Source: Flavobacteriaceae bacterium UBA3356
GTDB taxonomy: Bacteria > Bacteroidota > Bacteroidia > Flavobacteriales > Flavobacteriaceae
Direction: 5' to 3'
DNA: 64,000 nt
Assembly: GCA_002360635.1 (NCBI GenBank)
Contig: DEQW01000003.1
Location: forward strand, 332,966 to 396,965
Below, in pieces: positions 17,977-26,318 of this stretch. The notes under the pieces were generated by a model. The model did no database searches. It was not told the DNA's origin and saw nothing but the letters and a program-made list of their open reading frames with translations. A program made the position numbers and the translations under genes. Positions within the stretch are counted from its first letter, which is position 1; every line of letters begins with the position of its first letter.

Positions 17977-18680
17977 CTGCAAGCTTTCCAAAGCGGGTCA
18001 TCGGGTAGTGGTGCCACGATAGTCAATTTTTCTTTTTGAACGGGATGAACAAATGTAAGCTCTCTAGAGTGTAAATGAATGCTCGCATCTTTATTGCTTC
18101 GGTCAAAGCCGTATTTTAAATCTCCTTTAATTGGGCTTCCTATCGCTGAAAGCTGTGAGCGTATTTGGTGATGACGTCCAGTCTCTAAATTAATATCCAA
18201 TAAAAAATAGTTGTCTAATTTCTTTATAACCTTATAATGAAGTATTCCTTTTTTACTATCAGGCACTTCGTTGACGTGAGAATATGATTTATTTTGCTTT
18301 GGGTTTCGTTTTAAATAATGAACTAATGTATCTGAAGTTTTCGGCGGTTCATTTTTAACCAAAGCCCAGTAGGTTTTTTCGGTATCCCGTTCAGCAAAAA
18401 GTTTATTTAAACGTGATAATGCTTTTGAAGTCCGGGCAAAAACAACCACGCCACTTGTAGGTCGATCTAGCCTGTGCACAACACCCAAATAAACTGCGCC
18501 CGGTTTGTTATACTTTTCGGCTATATATTCTTTAACCACTTCAGAAAGCGGTTTATCACCGGTTTTATCACCTTGAACAATATCACCTGCCCGTTTGTTT
18601 ACAATAAGCAGGTGGTTGTCTTCAAATAAAACTTTTAAGTTATCTTTTGTGGATATGATTTTTTTTGAACTCAGGGGAAT
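17973..18680 (-). CDS. RluA-family pseudouridine synthase with non-ATG start
   Basis: The catalytic signature HRLDRPTSGVVVFAR (catalytic Asp) and LETGRHHQIRSQL mark an RluA-type enzyme that isomerises uridine in rRNA or tRNA. A GTG inside the gene would give only 188 residues and miss the conserved N-terminus. The same frame continues upstream through STKDNLKVLFEDNHLLIVNK and GDIVQGDKTG, up to an in-frame stop at 18687-18689. No ATG, GTG or TTG lies in that segment before the conserved region. The start must be rare: ATT at 18680 or CTG at 18674 are the candidates. The product is about 235 residues. Confidence 0.85.
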   Translation of the reverse strand: MPLSSKKIISTKDNLKVLFEDNHLLIVNKRAGDIVQGDKTGDKPLSEVVKEYIAEKYNKPGAVYLGVVHRLDRPTSGVVVFARTSKALSRLNKLFAERDTEKTYWALVKNEPPKTSDTLVHYLKRNPKQNKSYSHVNEVPDSKKGILHYKVIKKLDNYFLLDINLETGRHHQIRSQLSAIGSPIKGDLKYGFDRSNKDASIHLHSRELTFVHPVQKEKLTIVAPLPDDPLWKACS

Positions 18681-18703
18681 TGTTTTTTAAGAGTAAATTA
18701 AAA

Positions 18704-19522
18704 TTAATACTGCTCTTTATCACTAGGGAAATCACCACTTTTCACATCATCGATGTATTTTCTGAAAGCTCCGGTCATTTCTGCATATAGGTCTAGATAA
18801 CGACGTAAAAACCGCGGATTAAATTCGTGCGTCATCCCGACCATATCGTGCGTCACCAATACTTGTCCGTCTACACCTTTACCGGCGCCTATTCCTATAA
18901 TTGGGATGGTTAATTCTTTGGCAACTTCAGCGGCTAATTTGGCAGGTACTTTCTCCAGTACAATAGCAAAACAGCCAATTTTCTCTAATAGCTTAGCATC
19001 TGCTTTTAACTTTTCGGCTTCTTCATCCTCTTTAGCGCGAACGGTATAAGTCCCGAATTTATAGATGGATTGTGGCGTTAAACCTAAATGACCCATTACT
19101 GGAATACCCGCATTTAAAATGCGTTTAACCGATTCTTTTATTTCTTTTCCACCTTCTAGCTTTACAGCGTGACCGCCGCTTTCTTTCATTATGCGAATTG
19201 CAGAGCGTAAGGCTTCTTTAGGGTCACTTTGGTAACTCCCGAAGGGAATGTCAACCACAACTAGACTTCGTTCAATAGCTCGCACTACAGAAGTTGCATG
19301 ATAAATCATCTGGTCTAACGTTATTGGCAAAGTAGTTTCGTGCCCTGCCATAACATTGGAAGCAGAATCACCCACTAGAATTACGTCGACACCCGAGCTA
19401 TCTACGATTTTAGCCATGGTAAAATCATAAGCGGTAAGCATCGATATTTTTTCGCCTTTCTTTTTCATATCCACCAATGTTTTAGTGGTTATGCGTTTAT
19501 AATCTCTTTTTGCGATTGACAT
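18704..19522 (-). CDS. panB: 3-methyl-2-oxobutanoate hydroxymethyltransferase
   Basis: PanB transfers a hydroxymethyl group from methylene-tetrahydrofolate to 2-oxoisovalerate, giving ketopantoate for coenzyme A synthesis. The 272-residue product starting at MSIAKRDYKRIT has the family motifs KISMLTAYDFTMAKIVD, DVILVGDSASNVMAGHETTLP, GHAVKLEGG, GIPVMGHLGLTPQS and IPIIGIGAGKGVDGQVLVTHD. A frame start 44 codons upstream exists but adds unconserved residues and would run through the divergent promoter. Full length, with metal and substrate residues in place. Confidence 0.96.
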   Translation of the reverse strand: MSIAKRDYKRITTKTLVDMKKKGEKISMLTAYDFTMAKIVDSSGVDVILVGDSASNVMAGHETTLPITLDQMIYHATSVVRAIERSLVVVDIPFGSYQSDPKEALRSAIRIMKESGGHAVKLEGGKEIKESVKRILNAGIPVMGHLGLTPQSIYKFGTYTVRAKEDEEAEKLKADAKLLEKIGCFAIVLEKVPAKLAAEVAKELTIPIIGIGAGKGVDGQVLVTHDMVGMTHEFNPRFLRRYLDLYAEMTGAFRKYIDDVKSGDFPSDKEQY

Positions 19523-19558
19523 ATTTTTTAATTGTAACAAATTAGACCATAAAAGTAC

Positions 19559-19566
19559 TAATTTTG
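19559..19566 (+). promoter_or_regulatory. Bacteroidota -7 promoter element (TAATTTTG)
   Basis: An exact match to the TAnnTTTG -7 consensus, 26 bases before the ATG of the secreted NTF2-like gene. A TTG lies 24 bases upstream, slightly wider than usual. Confidence 0.5.
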
Positions 19567-19592
19567 ATAACCAATCTCTTAATAATCTTATT

Positions 19593-20051
19593 ATGACACG
19601 TATTTTATTGCTTTTCGCTCTATTTTGTTCCTCTTTTGTCTTTGCACAAGACACTTTTTCTGAAAAAGATGCACAACAACTTATTGATACTTTTTTTGAA
19701 GGGTTTCACGAAGGTGACACGTTGAAAATGAAATCGGTAATGGCACCGGATATGGTTATGCAAACTGCATTTACTGATAAAGATGGCACTAATAAAATAA
19801 CTTCAGGAAGTGCCTCGGACTTTATAATGGCCATTGCAAAACGTCCAGCCGATCAAAAATGGGATGAAAAGCTTTTAGGTTATAAAACAAACATTGATGG
19901 AAACTTAGCACATGTGTGGACTCCCTATGAATTTAGGTTTAACGGGCAGTTTAGCCATTGTGGTGCCAATGCATTCACCTTAGCTAAAACAGATAATGGT
20001 TGGAAAATCATTCATATTATTGACTCGCGTCGAAAAGACGATTGTAATTAA
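19593..20051 (+). CDS. Secreted NTF2-like (SnoaL/DUF4440-type) protein
   Basis: A 152-residue protein with a clean signal peptide (MTRILLLFALFCSSFVFAQ) and a small alpha+beta cone-fold domain: a helical start (DAQQLIDTFFEGFHEGD), VMAPDMVMQTAF and a closing NGWKIIHIIDSRR typical of nuclear-transport-factor-2-like proteins. Such secreted versions are common in Flavobacteriia and mostly uncharacterised. The last four bases overlap the convergent serine dehydratase gene. Confidence 0.75.
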   Translation: MTRILLLFALFCSSFVFAQDTFSEKDAQQLIDTFFEGFHEGDTLKMKSVMAPDMVMQTAFTDKDGTNKITSGSASDFIMAIAKRPADQKWDEKLLGYKTNIDGNLAHVWTPYEFRFNGQFSHCGANAFTLAKTDNGWKIIHIIDSRRKDDCN

Positions 20052-21472
20052 CAATCACTCATATTTACACGAACAGCCAAGCCGCCTTCACTTGTTTCCT
20101 TGTATTTGTTGCTCATGTCTTTAGCTGTTTCCCACATGGTCTCAATTACCTTGTCTAAAGGGACTTTTGCAGAAAAAGGATCGCTGTCAAGTGCCATTTC
20201 ACAAGCATTGATAGCTTTTATAGCTCCCATTGCATTTCGTTCAATACACGGAATTTGTACTAGACCGGCAATGGGGTCGCAGGTTAATCCAAGGTGATGT
20301 TCCATAGCTATTTCAGCAGCCATTAAACACTGTTCTGGAGTTCCGCCCATTAGTTCGGTCAAGGCGCCAGCGGCCATCGAGGATGATACTCCAATCTCTG
20401 CTTGACAACCTCCCATAGCTGCCGAAATGGTAGCTCCTTTTTTGAAAAGACTGCCTATTTCACCCGCAACTAACATGAATTTACGAATATCCTTAAAGTC
20501 GGCATCGTGGTTTTCAATAACCATATAATACATCATCACGGCAGGAATAACACCGGCACTTCCGTTTGTAGGTGCGGTAACCACTCTCCCTAGGGAAGCA
20601 TTTACTTCGTTAACGGAAAGAGCAAAACAAGAAACCCATTTTAATATTTGTCTAAACTTTACTTCCGTGCTTCTAATGGCTTCAATCCATTCTGTGGCGT
20701 TATTGTAGGGTGCATCGCCTATCAGGTTTTTATGCATATCGAAAGCACGACGCTTTACATTGAGGCCGCCGGGTAATTTACCTTCGGTATGGCAACCTAC
20801 ATACATAGAATCCAGCATGACATTCCAGATTTTTTGTAGGCCTTCGTTTATTTCTTCTTCTGAACGAAGCGATTTTTCATTTTCCAGAACCAATTCGCTA
20901 ATGGTTTTTCCTTCGGTTTTACAGTTAGAGAGTAATGCTACACCGCTATGCACAGGATACGGAAATTGAGCAAATTTCTGCTCCTTCATTTTTTTGTTCT
21001 TGCGTTCTTTCTTAATCACGAATCCGCCACCAATGGAATAAAAAGTTGCTGTTTTTTTAGAGCCATCTTTTAAATAGGCATGGAATGTAATGCCGTTTGG
21101 ATGAAACTCTAAAAACTTACGATTGAATTTAATATGTTCTTTTGGGTTGAAATCAATCTCTTTTTCATCATTCAACCTAATTTTATGGTTTGACGTGATA
21201 AAATCGATAGTCTCGTCAATCTTTTCAATAGGAAATGTTACGGGGTCAAAACCACATAAACCGAGCATTGTGGCGACATCGGTTGCGTGTCCTTTTCCGG
21301 TAAGGGAAAGCGAGCCATACAGGTTTACCTGCACTTTTTCCACTTGGTCAAAATGGCCTTTCTCAATAAGTTCGTTAACCCAGCGTTCTGCAGCACGCCA
21401 AGGCCCTAATGTGTGCGAACTTGAAGGTCCCACACCAATTTTTAACATATCAAAAACACTTATACTTTCCAT
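20048..21472 (-). CDS. sdaA: L-serine ammonia-lyase, iron-sulfur dependent
   Basis: A single-chain L-serine dehydratase that deaminates serine to pyruvate using a [4Fe-4S] cluster. The opening SVFDMLKIGVGPSSSHTLGP belongs to the beta domain and the C-terminal alpha domain holds the cluster cysteines (GGCQAEIGVSSS, GLTCDPIAGLVQIPCIERNA). I start it at MESISVF (474 residues), because a seven-codon longer frame would begin inside a good -7 promoter element. Length and motifs are complete. Confidence 0.95.
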   Translation of the reverse strand: MESISVFDMLKIGVGPSSSHTLGPWRAAERWVNELIEKGHFDQVEKVQVNLYGSLSLTGKGHATDVATMLGLCGFDPVTFPIEKIDETIDFITSNHKIRLNDEKEIDFNPKEHIKFNRKFLEFHPNGITFHAYLKDGSKKTATFYSIGGGFVIKKERKNKKMKEQKFAQFPYPVHSGVALLSNCKTEGKTISELVLENEKSLRSEEEINEGLQKIWNVMLDSMYVGCHTEGKLPGGLNVKRRAFDMHKNLIGDAPYNNATEWIEAIRSTEVKFRQILKWVSCFALSVNEVNASLGRVVTAPTNGSAGVIPAVMMYYMVIENHDADFKDIRKFMLVAGEIGSLFKKGATISAAMGGCQAEIGVSSSMAAGALTELMGGTPEQCLMAAEIAMEHHLGLTCDPIAGLVQIPCIERNAMGAIKAINACEMALDSDPFSAKVPLDKVIETMWETAKDMSNKYKETSEGGLAVRVNMSDC

Positions 21473-21490
21473 AGGCTCAAAATCTAAACA

Positions 21491-21498
21491 CAAAGGTA
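21491..21498 (-). promoter_or_regulatory. -7 promoter element for sdaA (TACCTTTG)
   Basis: An exact TAnnTTTG match on the minus strand, 18 bases before the chosen ATG of sdaA. It supports the shorter start, as the longer frame would overlap the promoter itself. Confidence 0.5.
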
Positions 21499-21533
21499 AT
21501 TTTTCTTTTATAGATTTTTGTTGAAAAGTATAT

Positions 21534-21566
21534 GGAAATATTCCAATTTTAAAACGGAATAATTCC
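21534..21566. promoter_or_regulatory. Two tandem palindromic operators before the umuDC pair
   Basis: Two 11-base near-identical palindromes, GGAAATATTCC (21534-21544) and GGAATAATTCC (21556-21566), have centres 22 bases apart, that is two helical turns. The second directly abuts the -7 element of the umuD-like gene. The placement fits a dimeric repressor binding cooperatively on one DNA face, as expected for SOS-type control. The repressor is not in this window and may be LexA or another regulator. Confidence 0.6.
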
Positions 21567-21574
21567 TAATTTTG
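21567..21574 (+). promoter_or_regulatory. -7 promoter element (TAATTTTG) for the umuDC pair
   Basis: An exact TAnnTTTG match ending six bases before the ATG. Transcription would start at or next to the start codon, predicting a leaderless or nearly leaderless mRNA. No clear -33 TTG is present; the operators fill that space. Confidence 0.55.
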
Positions 21575-21579
21575 TTTCT

Positions 21580-21948
21580 ATGGAAATCACCACCTCTGGA
21601 AAATTACAGAAAGTAAAAAACCGACATGCGCCTGAAGTCTCTAAGCAAACGGGCTTTCCCAGTGCAGCTACACATTATTTGGAAGCCCCTATCGATTTAC
21701 ACAAAGAATTGATGCACAATCAAGACGCTACCTTTTTTATTCGGGTAGATGGTGATGGATATGAAACATTTAAAATTCACCATAATGATGTGTTGATTGT
21801 AGATCGTTCCCTTAAAGCGACTCCCAATCGGTTGGCTTTGGTGGTTAAAAATGGAGAGTTTTTATTGATTCGTATTTCAGAAAAACCTTCAGAAGAAGAA
21901 TATATTTTATGGGGTGTTATTACGTATATAATTCACAATGCATTATGA
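21580..21948 (+). CDS. UmuD/LexA-like S24 protein lacking the Ser-Lys dyad
   Basis: A 122-residue UmuD homologue without an HTH domain: GFPSAATHYLE (cleavage region), IDLHKELMHNQDATFFIRVDGDG, then DVLIVDRSL and NGEFLLIRIS. In UmuD the nucleophile Ser60 lies in GDSM and the base Lys97 in GEFTVKK. At the aligned positions this protein has G60 (GDGY) and I97 (LLIRI), so both catalytic residues are missing and self-cleavage is not expected. The scissile Cys-Gly is Thr-Gly here. The gene overlaps umuC by four bases, so it should still partner the polymerase. Frame and length are intact. Confidence 0.85.
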   Translation: MEITTSGKLQKVKNRHAPEVSKQTGFPSAATHYLEAPIDLHKELMHNQDATFFIRVDGDGYETFKIHHNDVLIVDRSLKATPNRLALVVKNGEFLLIRISEKPSEEEYILWGVITYIIHNAL

Positions 21949-23237
21949 TAGCCATGGTCGATTGCAATAGTTTTTACGCTTCGTGCGAACAAGTGTTCCG
22001 TCCAGATTTATGGGGAAAACCGGTGGTGGTATTAAGCAATAATGATGGGTGTATAATTGCCGCAAATAAAGAGGCCAAGGCAATAACAGACATCCCGATG
22101 TTTGAGCCTGTTTTCAAAATAAAAGATCAATTGATAAAAAACAGGGTAAAATTCTTTTCGTCCAATTATACGTTATACGGCGAAATGTCCCAGCGGGTTA
22201 TGAATATTTTGAAGACCTTTTCGCCTATGGTCGAGGTGTACAGCATAGATGAATCGTTTGTAGAAGTAAGCGGAATGGAACACTTAAACCTTGAAAGTTA
22301 TGGACATAAAATAAAAGATACCATTAAACAATTGACCGGCTTACCAGTGGGAGTAGGGATTGCACCAACCAAGGTTTTAGCAAAATTGGCTAACAAAATG
22401 GCCAAAAAAGTGGAAGGATACAATCACGTATGTGTGATTGATTCTAAAGATAAACAAATTGAAGCCTTGCAAAGGGCAAAAACGAAAGACGTTTGGGGGC
22501 TGGGCAGAAAGCACGTAGAACGATTAAAAAACATAGGTGTGTTTACAGCGTACGAGTTTACACAGCTTCCTCTGGCTTGGGTACGAAAAGAAATGACCGT
22601 AGTGGGAGAACGGTTGTGGAGAGAATTACGGGGAGAACCGTGTATTGAGTTTACAGAAACACCAAAACCCAAGAAGGGGATTGGTACGGCAAAATCGTTT
22701 GGTAAAAAATTGGAAGACCTAACCCTTATCGAGGAAGCCTGCGCTTACTATATTAGCGAAGTGAGCGAGGTATTACGTGCGCAAAATTCCTGTGCAACCT
22801 ACATTCAGGTATTTGTACATACCAATTACCACAGTAACGTCGACAAGCAGTATTCTAATAGTATAACGGTAACCATGCCGATTCCTACCAACGATACATT
22901 TCGATTAATTTCTGAAGCTCGAAAAGCGCTGCACGAAATATATAAACCGGGTTATCGATATAAGAAAGTAGGGGTGAACTTAAGCGGAATCATTCCGCAG
23001 GAATATGTACAGGGCAATTTGTTTCATCAGCCGTCTAAGTTAAATAACCGGGAACTTATTCAGATTTTTGATAAACTGAATACCAAGTATGGGAAATCTA
23101 CAGTAGCTTCAGCAATGACGGGAACAAGAAAAGAAAAATGGGAGCTCATAAAAAAAGAACGAAGCCCAAGATATACTACACAATGGAAAGAGTTACTTGT
23201 TATTGAAACTAAAAACCTTAATAATTTAAATTACTGA
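21945..23237 (+). CDS. umuC: Y-family DNA polymerase V catalytic subunit
   Basis: A 430-residue translesion polymerase. The start MIAMVDCNSFYASCEQVF gives the palm motif with the first catalytic Asp (D5), and YSIDESFVEV provides the other acidic pair; PTKVLAKLANKMAK and the C-terminal UmuC-type little finger and tail follow. The ATG overlaps the TGA of the umuD-like gene, which sets the start in preference to a frame opening 12 codons earlier. Together they would copy across DNA lesions, probably under damage control through the upstream operators. Confidence 0.95.
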   Translation: MIAMVDCNSFYASCEQVFRPDLWGKPVVVLSNNDGCIIAANKEAKAITDIPMFEPVFKIKDQLIKNRVKFFSSNYTLYGEMSQRVMNILKTFSPMVEVYSIDESFVEVSGMEHLNLESYGHKIKDTIKQLTGLPVGVGIAPTKVLAKLANKMAKKVEGYNHVCVIDSKDKQIEALQRAKTKDVWGLGRKHVERLKNIGVFTAYEFTQLPLAWVRKEMTVVGERLWRELRGEPCIEFTETPKPKKGIGTAKSFGKKLEDLTLIEEACAYYISEVSEVLRAQNSCATYIQVFVHTNYHSNVDKQYSNSITVTMPIPTNDTFRLISEARKALHEIYKPGYRYKKVGVNLSGIIPQEYVQGNLFHQPSKLNNRELIQIFDKLNTKYGKSTVASAMTGTRKEKWELIKKERSPRYTTQWKELLVIETKNLNNLNY

Positions 23238-23337
23238 ATAACAATTTCTGTTGTTTTGTTAAGCATTTTATAAAAAAGATTAAACAAAATAAAGTTTGTG
23301 TATTTTAGCTATGTAAAAAACAACTAAAAAAAATATT

Positions 23338-24339
23338 ATGAAAAAGCTATTACTATTATGTACAGTTTTGCTTACATCGGCAACTGTATTTTCACAAACC
23401 GCAAGAGTGCAAGTAATCCATAATTCGGCAGATGCATTGGCTTCAGAAGTTGATGTGTATGTAAATGCAGATTTAACCTTGGACGATTTTGCTTTTAGAA
23501 CCGCCACGCCCTTTGTTGATTTACCAGCAGGAACAGAAATAGAACTTTCCGTAGCACCAGCAAGTAGCGCAGATGTTGGAGATGCGGTATTAACAGTGCC
23601 AGTAACATTAACCGAAGATGAAACTTATATTGTTGTTGCTGATGGTATTGTAAGTCCAACGGGTTATAACCCAGCTCCTCCAATATCACTCCAAGTATAT
23701 GCTATGGGAAGGGAAGCAGCAACTAGTGGATCTAATACAGACGTATTAGTGCACCATGGTTCTACCGACGCACCAACTGTAGATGTTTTTGAAACAGGTG
23801 CTGGAGCTGGTCTAATTGTAGACGATATTTCATATTCTGAATTTCAAGGATATTTAGAATTACCTACAGCAGACTATGTGTTACAAGTACAAGATGAGAC
23901 TGGTACAACGGGTGTAGCAGCATATGAAGCGCCATTAAGTACATTAGGATTGGACGGTGCTGCAATTACTGTATTAGCTTCAGGATTTTTAGATCCTTCA
24001 CAGAATTCTGACGGTCCTGCCTTTGGTTTATGGGTAGCATTAGCTTCAGGAGGGGACTTAGTTCCATTACCAAGCGCAACTTTAGGTGTAAATGATATAG
24101 AGAATGTATCAATAAGCATATATCCTAATCCAGTTGAAAATGAATTAACAATTTCAGGTGTAACTTTAGATGAATATACAATCGACATTGTTGATGTACA
24201 AGGACGCGTTGTAGTATCTAATGTTTCAGAAATTTCACAAAATAAAATTAGTACTTCAAATCTTACTTCAGGAGTTTATTTTCTAAATATCCGAAGCGGG
24301 AATCAAAGTTCTAAAACTATAAGGTTTATAAAGAAGTAA
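23338..24339 (+). CDS. Secreted DUF4397 protein with T9SS sorting domain
   Basis: A 333-residue exported protein. A signal peptide (MKKLLLLCTVLLTSATVFSQ) is followed by DUF4397 repeats, seen as two related halves that begin RVQVIHNSADA...VDVYVN and VLVHHGSTDAPTVDVFE. The C-terminus is a T9SS type A sorting domain (SIYPNPVENELTISG ... GVYFLNIRSG, ending FIKK). It should be exported and anchored at the cell surface. Function beyond a surface beta-rich protein is unknown. A terminator follows directly. Confidence 0.9.
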   Translation: MKKLLLLCTVLLTSATVFSQTARVQVIHNSADALASEVDVYVNADLTLDDFAFRTATPFVDLPAGTEIELSVAPASSADVGDAVLTVPVTLTEDETYIVVADGIVSPTGYNPAPPISLQVYAMGREAATSGSNTDVLVHHGSTDAPTVDVFETGAGAGLIVDDISYSEFQGYLELPTADYVLQVQDETGTTGVAAYEAPLSTLGLDGAAITVLASGFLDPSQNSDGPAFGLWVALASGGDLVPLPSATLGVNDIENVSISIYPNPVENELTISGVTLDEYTIDIVDVQGRVVVSNVSEISQNKISTSNLTSGVYFLNIRSGNQSSKTIRFIKK

Positions 24340-24364
24340 TTTTAATTGTTTATTGTTTGATGTT

Positions 24365-24395
24365 AAATGCCCGTGTAAAAAGCGGGCATTTTTTA
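24365..24395 (+). terminator. Rho-independent terminator after the DUF4397 gene
   Basis: Stem AATGCCCG/CGGGCATT with a nine-base loop, then a run of six T residues. It overlaps the last bases of the convergent SDR gene. Confidence 0.85.
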
Positions 24396-25151
24396 TATCG
24401 CAGTAATACTGATACCTCCATCAGCTAAAATATTTTGCCCAGTTATATATGATGATTTATCCATCGCCAAAAAAGCAATTATGTTTGCCATTTCTTCCGC
24501 TCTGGCTACGCGACCTAGCGGGGTGTGTTTTATAATAGGCTCCATGCGTTCTTCTATGGCCAGCAATTCTTGAGTAAGAGGTGTTTGAGTAAACCAAGGT
24601 GACATGGCGTTGACGCGGATACCATCTTTTGCCCATTCAGCAGCAAGGTTTTTGGTTTGCATGACCAAACCAGCTTTAGACATGCCATAAGGCGAACCTG
24701 TGTTGGTATCTAGTGATCCAGAAACAGATGCAACGTTAATAATGGTTGCTTTACCAGGTTTTTGAAGAAATGGGTGGAGTTTCCTGCTCAATTCAAAAGG
24801 TGCTGTCATATTAATGGCAATAACTTTTGAGATTTCTTCTTCTGAATAATCCAACGCATTTTTTCGGATGTTGATTCCGGCATTGTTTACGAGAATGTCC
24901 AAAGTATCCCAACGTTTTTGTACTTCTAAAACAATTGCTTCAATTCCGGTTTCTTCTGAAACATCGCTAACTAATCCGTACGCTTTATAATTTTCTTTTT
25001 GTAGCTCGCTTTCAAAAGCTTTTACATTTTTTTCACTTCTAGCCGTAAAAATCACTTCGGCACCGAGTGAAAGAAATTCTAAAACAGTTGCTCTACCAAT
25101 TCCTTTAGTTCCGCCGGTGATTACAGCTTTTTTATCTTTTAAGTTCCACAT
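24393..25151 (-). CDS. SDR family oxidoreductase
   Basis: A classical short-chain dehydrogenase of 252 residues starting at MWNLKDKKAVITGG. It shows the Rossmann TGGTKGIG, NNAGIN, catalytic Ser in NVASVSGS and the YGMSK Tyr-Lys pair, and it ends with the usual ITGQNILADGG. It resembles tropinone-reductase-like enzymes that use NAD(P)H on a ketone or alcohol; the substrate cannot be read. It lies downstream of the alcohol dehydrogenase on the same strand, but a terminator separates them. Confidence 0.9.
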   Translation of the reverse strand: MWNLKDKKAVITGGTKGIGRATVLEFLSLGAEVIFTARSEKNVKAFESELQKENYKAYGLVSDVSEETGIEAIVLEVQKRWDTLDILVNNAGINIRKNALDYSEEEISKVIAINMTAPFELSRKLHPFLQKPGKATIINVASVSGSLDTNTGSPYGMSKAGLVMQTKNLAAEWAKDGIRVNAMSPWFTQTPLTQELLAIEERMEPIIKHTPLGRVARAEEMANIIAFLAMDKSSYITGQNILADGGISITAI

Positions 25152-25167
25152 AATCATATTTTAAAAT

Positions 25168-25210
25168 TAAAAAACCTTCCGCTGCATTCATATTGAAAGT
25201 AACGGAAGGT
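25168..25210 (-). terminator. Rho-independent terminator after the alcohol dehydrogenase
   Basis: Arms ACCTTCCG (25174-25181) and CGGAAGGT (25203-25210) form an 8-bp stem with a 21-base loop, followed on the minus strand by six T residues. Confidence 0.65.
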
Positions 25211-25228
25211 GTATTGTGTTTTTATTCC

Positions 25229-26233
25229 TTAAGGAGTTAAAACGACTCTAAAGCGAGCTTCATTGTTCATCATTTTATCAAATGCTTCAGCAACATCGTC
25301 TAATTTATAAGTTTCAATCATTGGTTTGGTATCGGTCAATGCACTAAAGTTAAGTGTGTCTTCACTTTCAATTGCCGTTCCGCTAGGCCATCCTGTAACC
25401 GATTTGCGAGCCATCAATAGTTGCATAGGGGAAACTTCTACAGCATCAGGTGTAGCACCAATACAGATTAACTGTCCGTCAATTCCCAATCCATCAATAA
25501 CAGATGAGATTGCATCAGCGTGTGGTGCAGTAGCAACAATTAACTTTGCGCCGCCTAATTTTTGTAATTCCTTAACAGCATTTTGTTCCTTGATATTAAT
25601 GTAGTGATGTGCACCTAAATCTTTTGCTAACTTCTTTTTATCATTACTCGTGGAAAGTGCTACAGTTTTCATTCCCATTTTATTGGCGTATTGAACGGCT
25701 AAATGTCCTAAACCACCAATTCCCTGAACGGCCACGACATCTCCGGCTTTTACATTGCTATTTCGCATGGCGTTATAGACGGTAATTCCGGCACATAATA
25801 GTGGCGCGGCTTCTTTACTAGAAAGTTCTTCTGGAATACCAGCAACAGCTTCTTGTGGTGCTGTCATGTATTCGGCATAGCCGCCATCGTAAGAAATTCC
25901 GCAAACTTTGGCGTTTTCACAGTTTATAAACATCCCACGTCGGCAAGGTTCGCAATTGAAGCAATGACCTCCGTGCCAGCCTACACCAACGCGCTGTCCT
26001 TTTTTCCAGTTGGAAACGTTGCTGCCAACGCTTTCTACAATTCCTACGACTTCATGACCTGGAACGCGAGGATATTCTAAACCGGGGAATCCACCAGCTT
26101 TTACAAAATTGTCACTGTGGCAAATTCCGCAGGCCTCTACTTTTAGTAAGACTTCATTTTCTTTTGGAGAAGGTTTGTCGAGTTCTACTATTTTAAAATC
26201 GCCCCCCGCTTCTTGTACTTGTACTGCTTTCAT
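25229..26233 (-). CDS. Zinc-dependent alcohol dehydrogenase
   Basis: A 334-residue medium-chain dehydrogenase. Catalytic zinc residues are in CGICHSDNF and VPGHEVVG, and the four structural zinc cysteines in the stretch CFNCEPCRRGMFINCE. The cofactor-binding GIGGLGHLAVQYA follows. The family oxidises alcohols or reduces aldehydes with NAD(P). The closest look is to the AdhA/AdhP-like group, but the substrate is open. Complete, with its own terminator. Confidence 0.93.
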   Translation of the reverse strand: MKAVQVQEAGGDFKIVELDKPSPKENEVLLKVEACGICHSDNFVKAGGFPGLEYPRVPGHEVVGIVESVGSNVSNWKKGQRVGVGWHGGHCFNCEPCRRGMFINCENAKVCGISYDGGYAEYMTAPQEAVAGIPEELSSKEAAPLLCAGITVYNAMRNSNVKAGDVVAVQGIGGLGHLAVQYANKMGMKTVALSTSNDKKKLAKDLGAHHYINIKEQNAVKELQKLGGAKLIVATAPHADAISSVIDGLGIDGQLICIGATPDAVEVSPMQLLMARKSVTGWPSGTAIESEDTLNFSALTDTKPMIETYKLDDVAEAFDKMMNNEARFRVVLTP

Positions 26234-26318
26234 ATGTTCTTTTTTTTGAATCTTGAAGATACGAAGAGTAAACGTGTTATTGTTTTAAAGCTGTGTTAAA
26301 CCATAAAGAGGGTATCGG

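Noticed and set aside
21580..21948. Naming the gene umuD and calling it a functional self-cleaving protein.
   Set aside because: The Ser-Lys dyad is missing at the aligned positions; no symbol given although homology to UmuD is clear.
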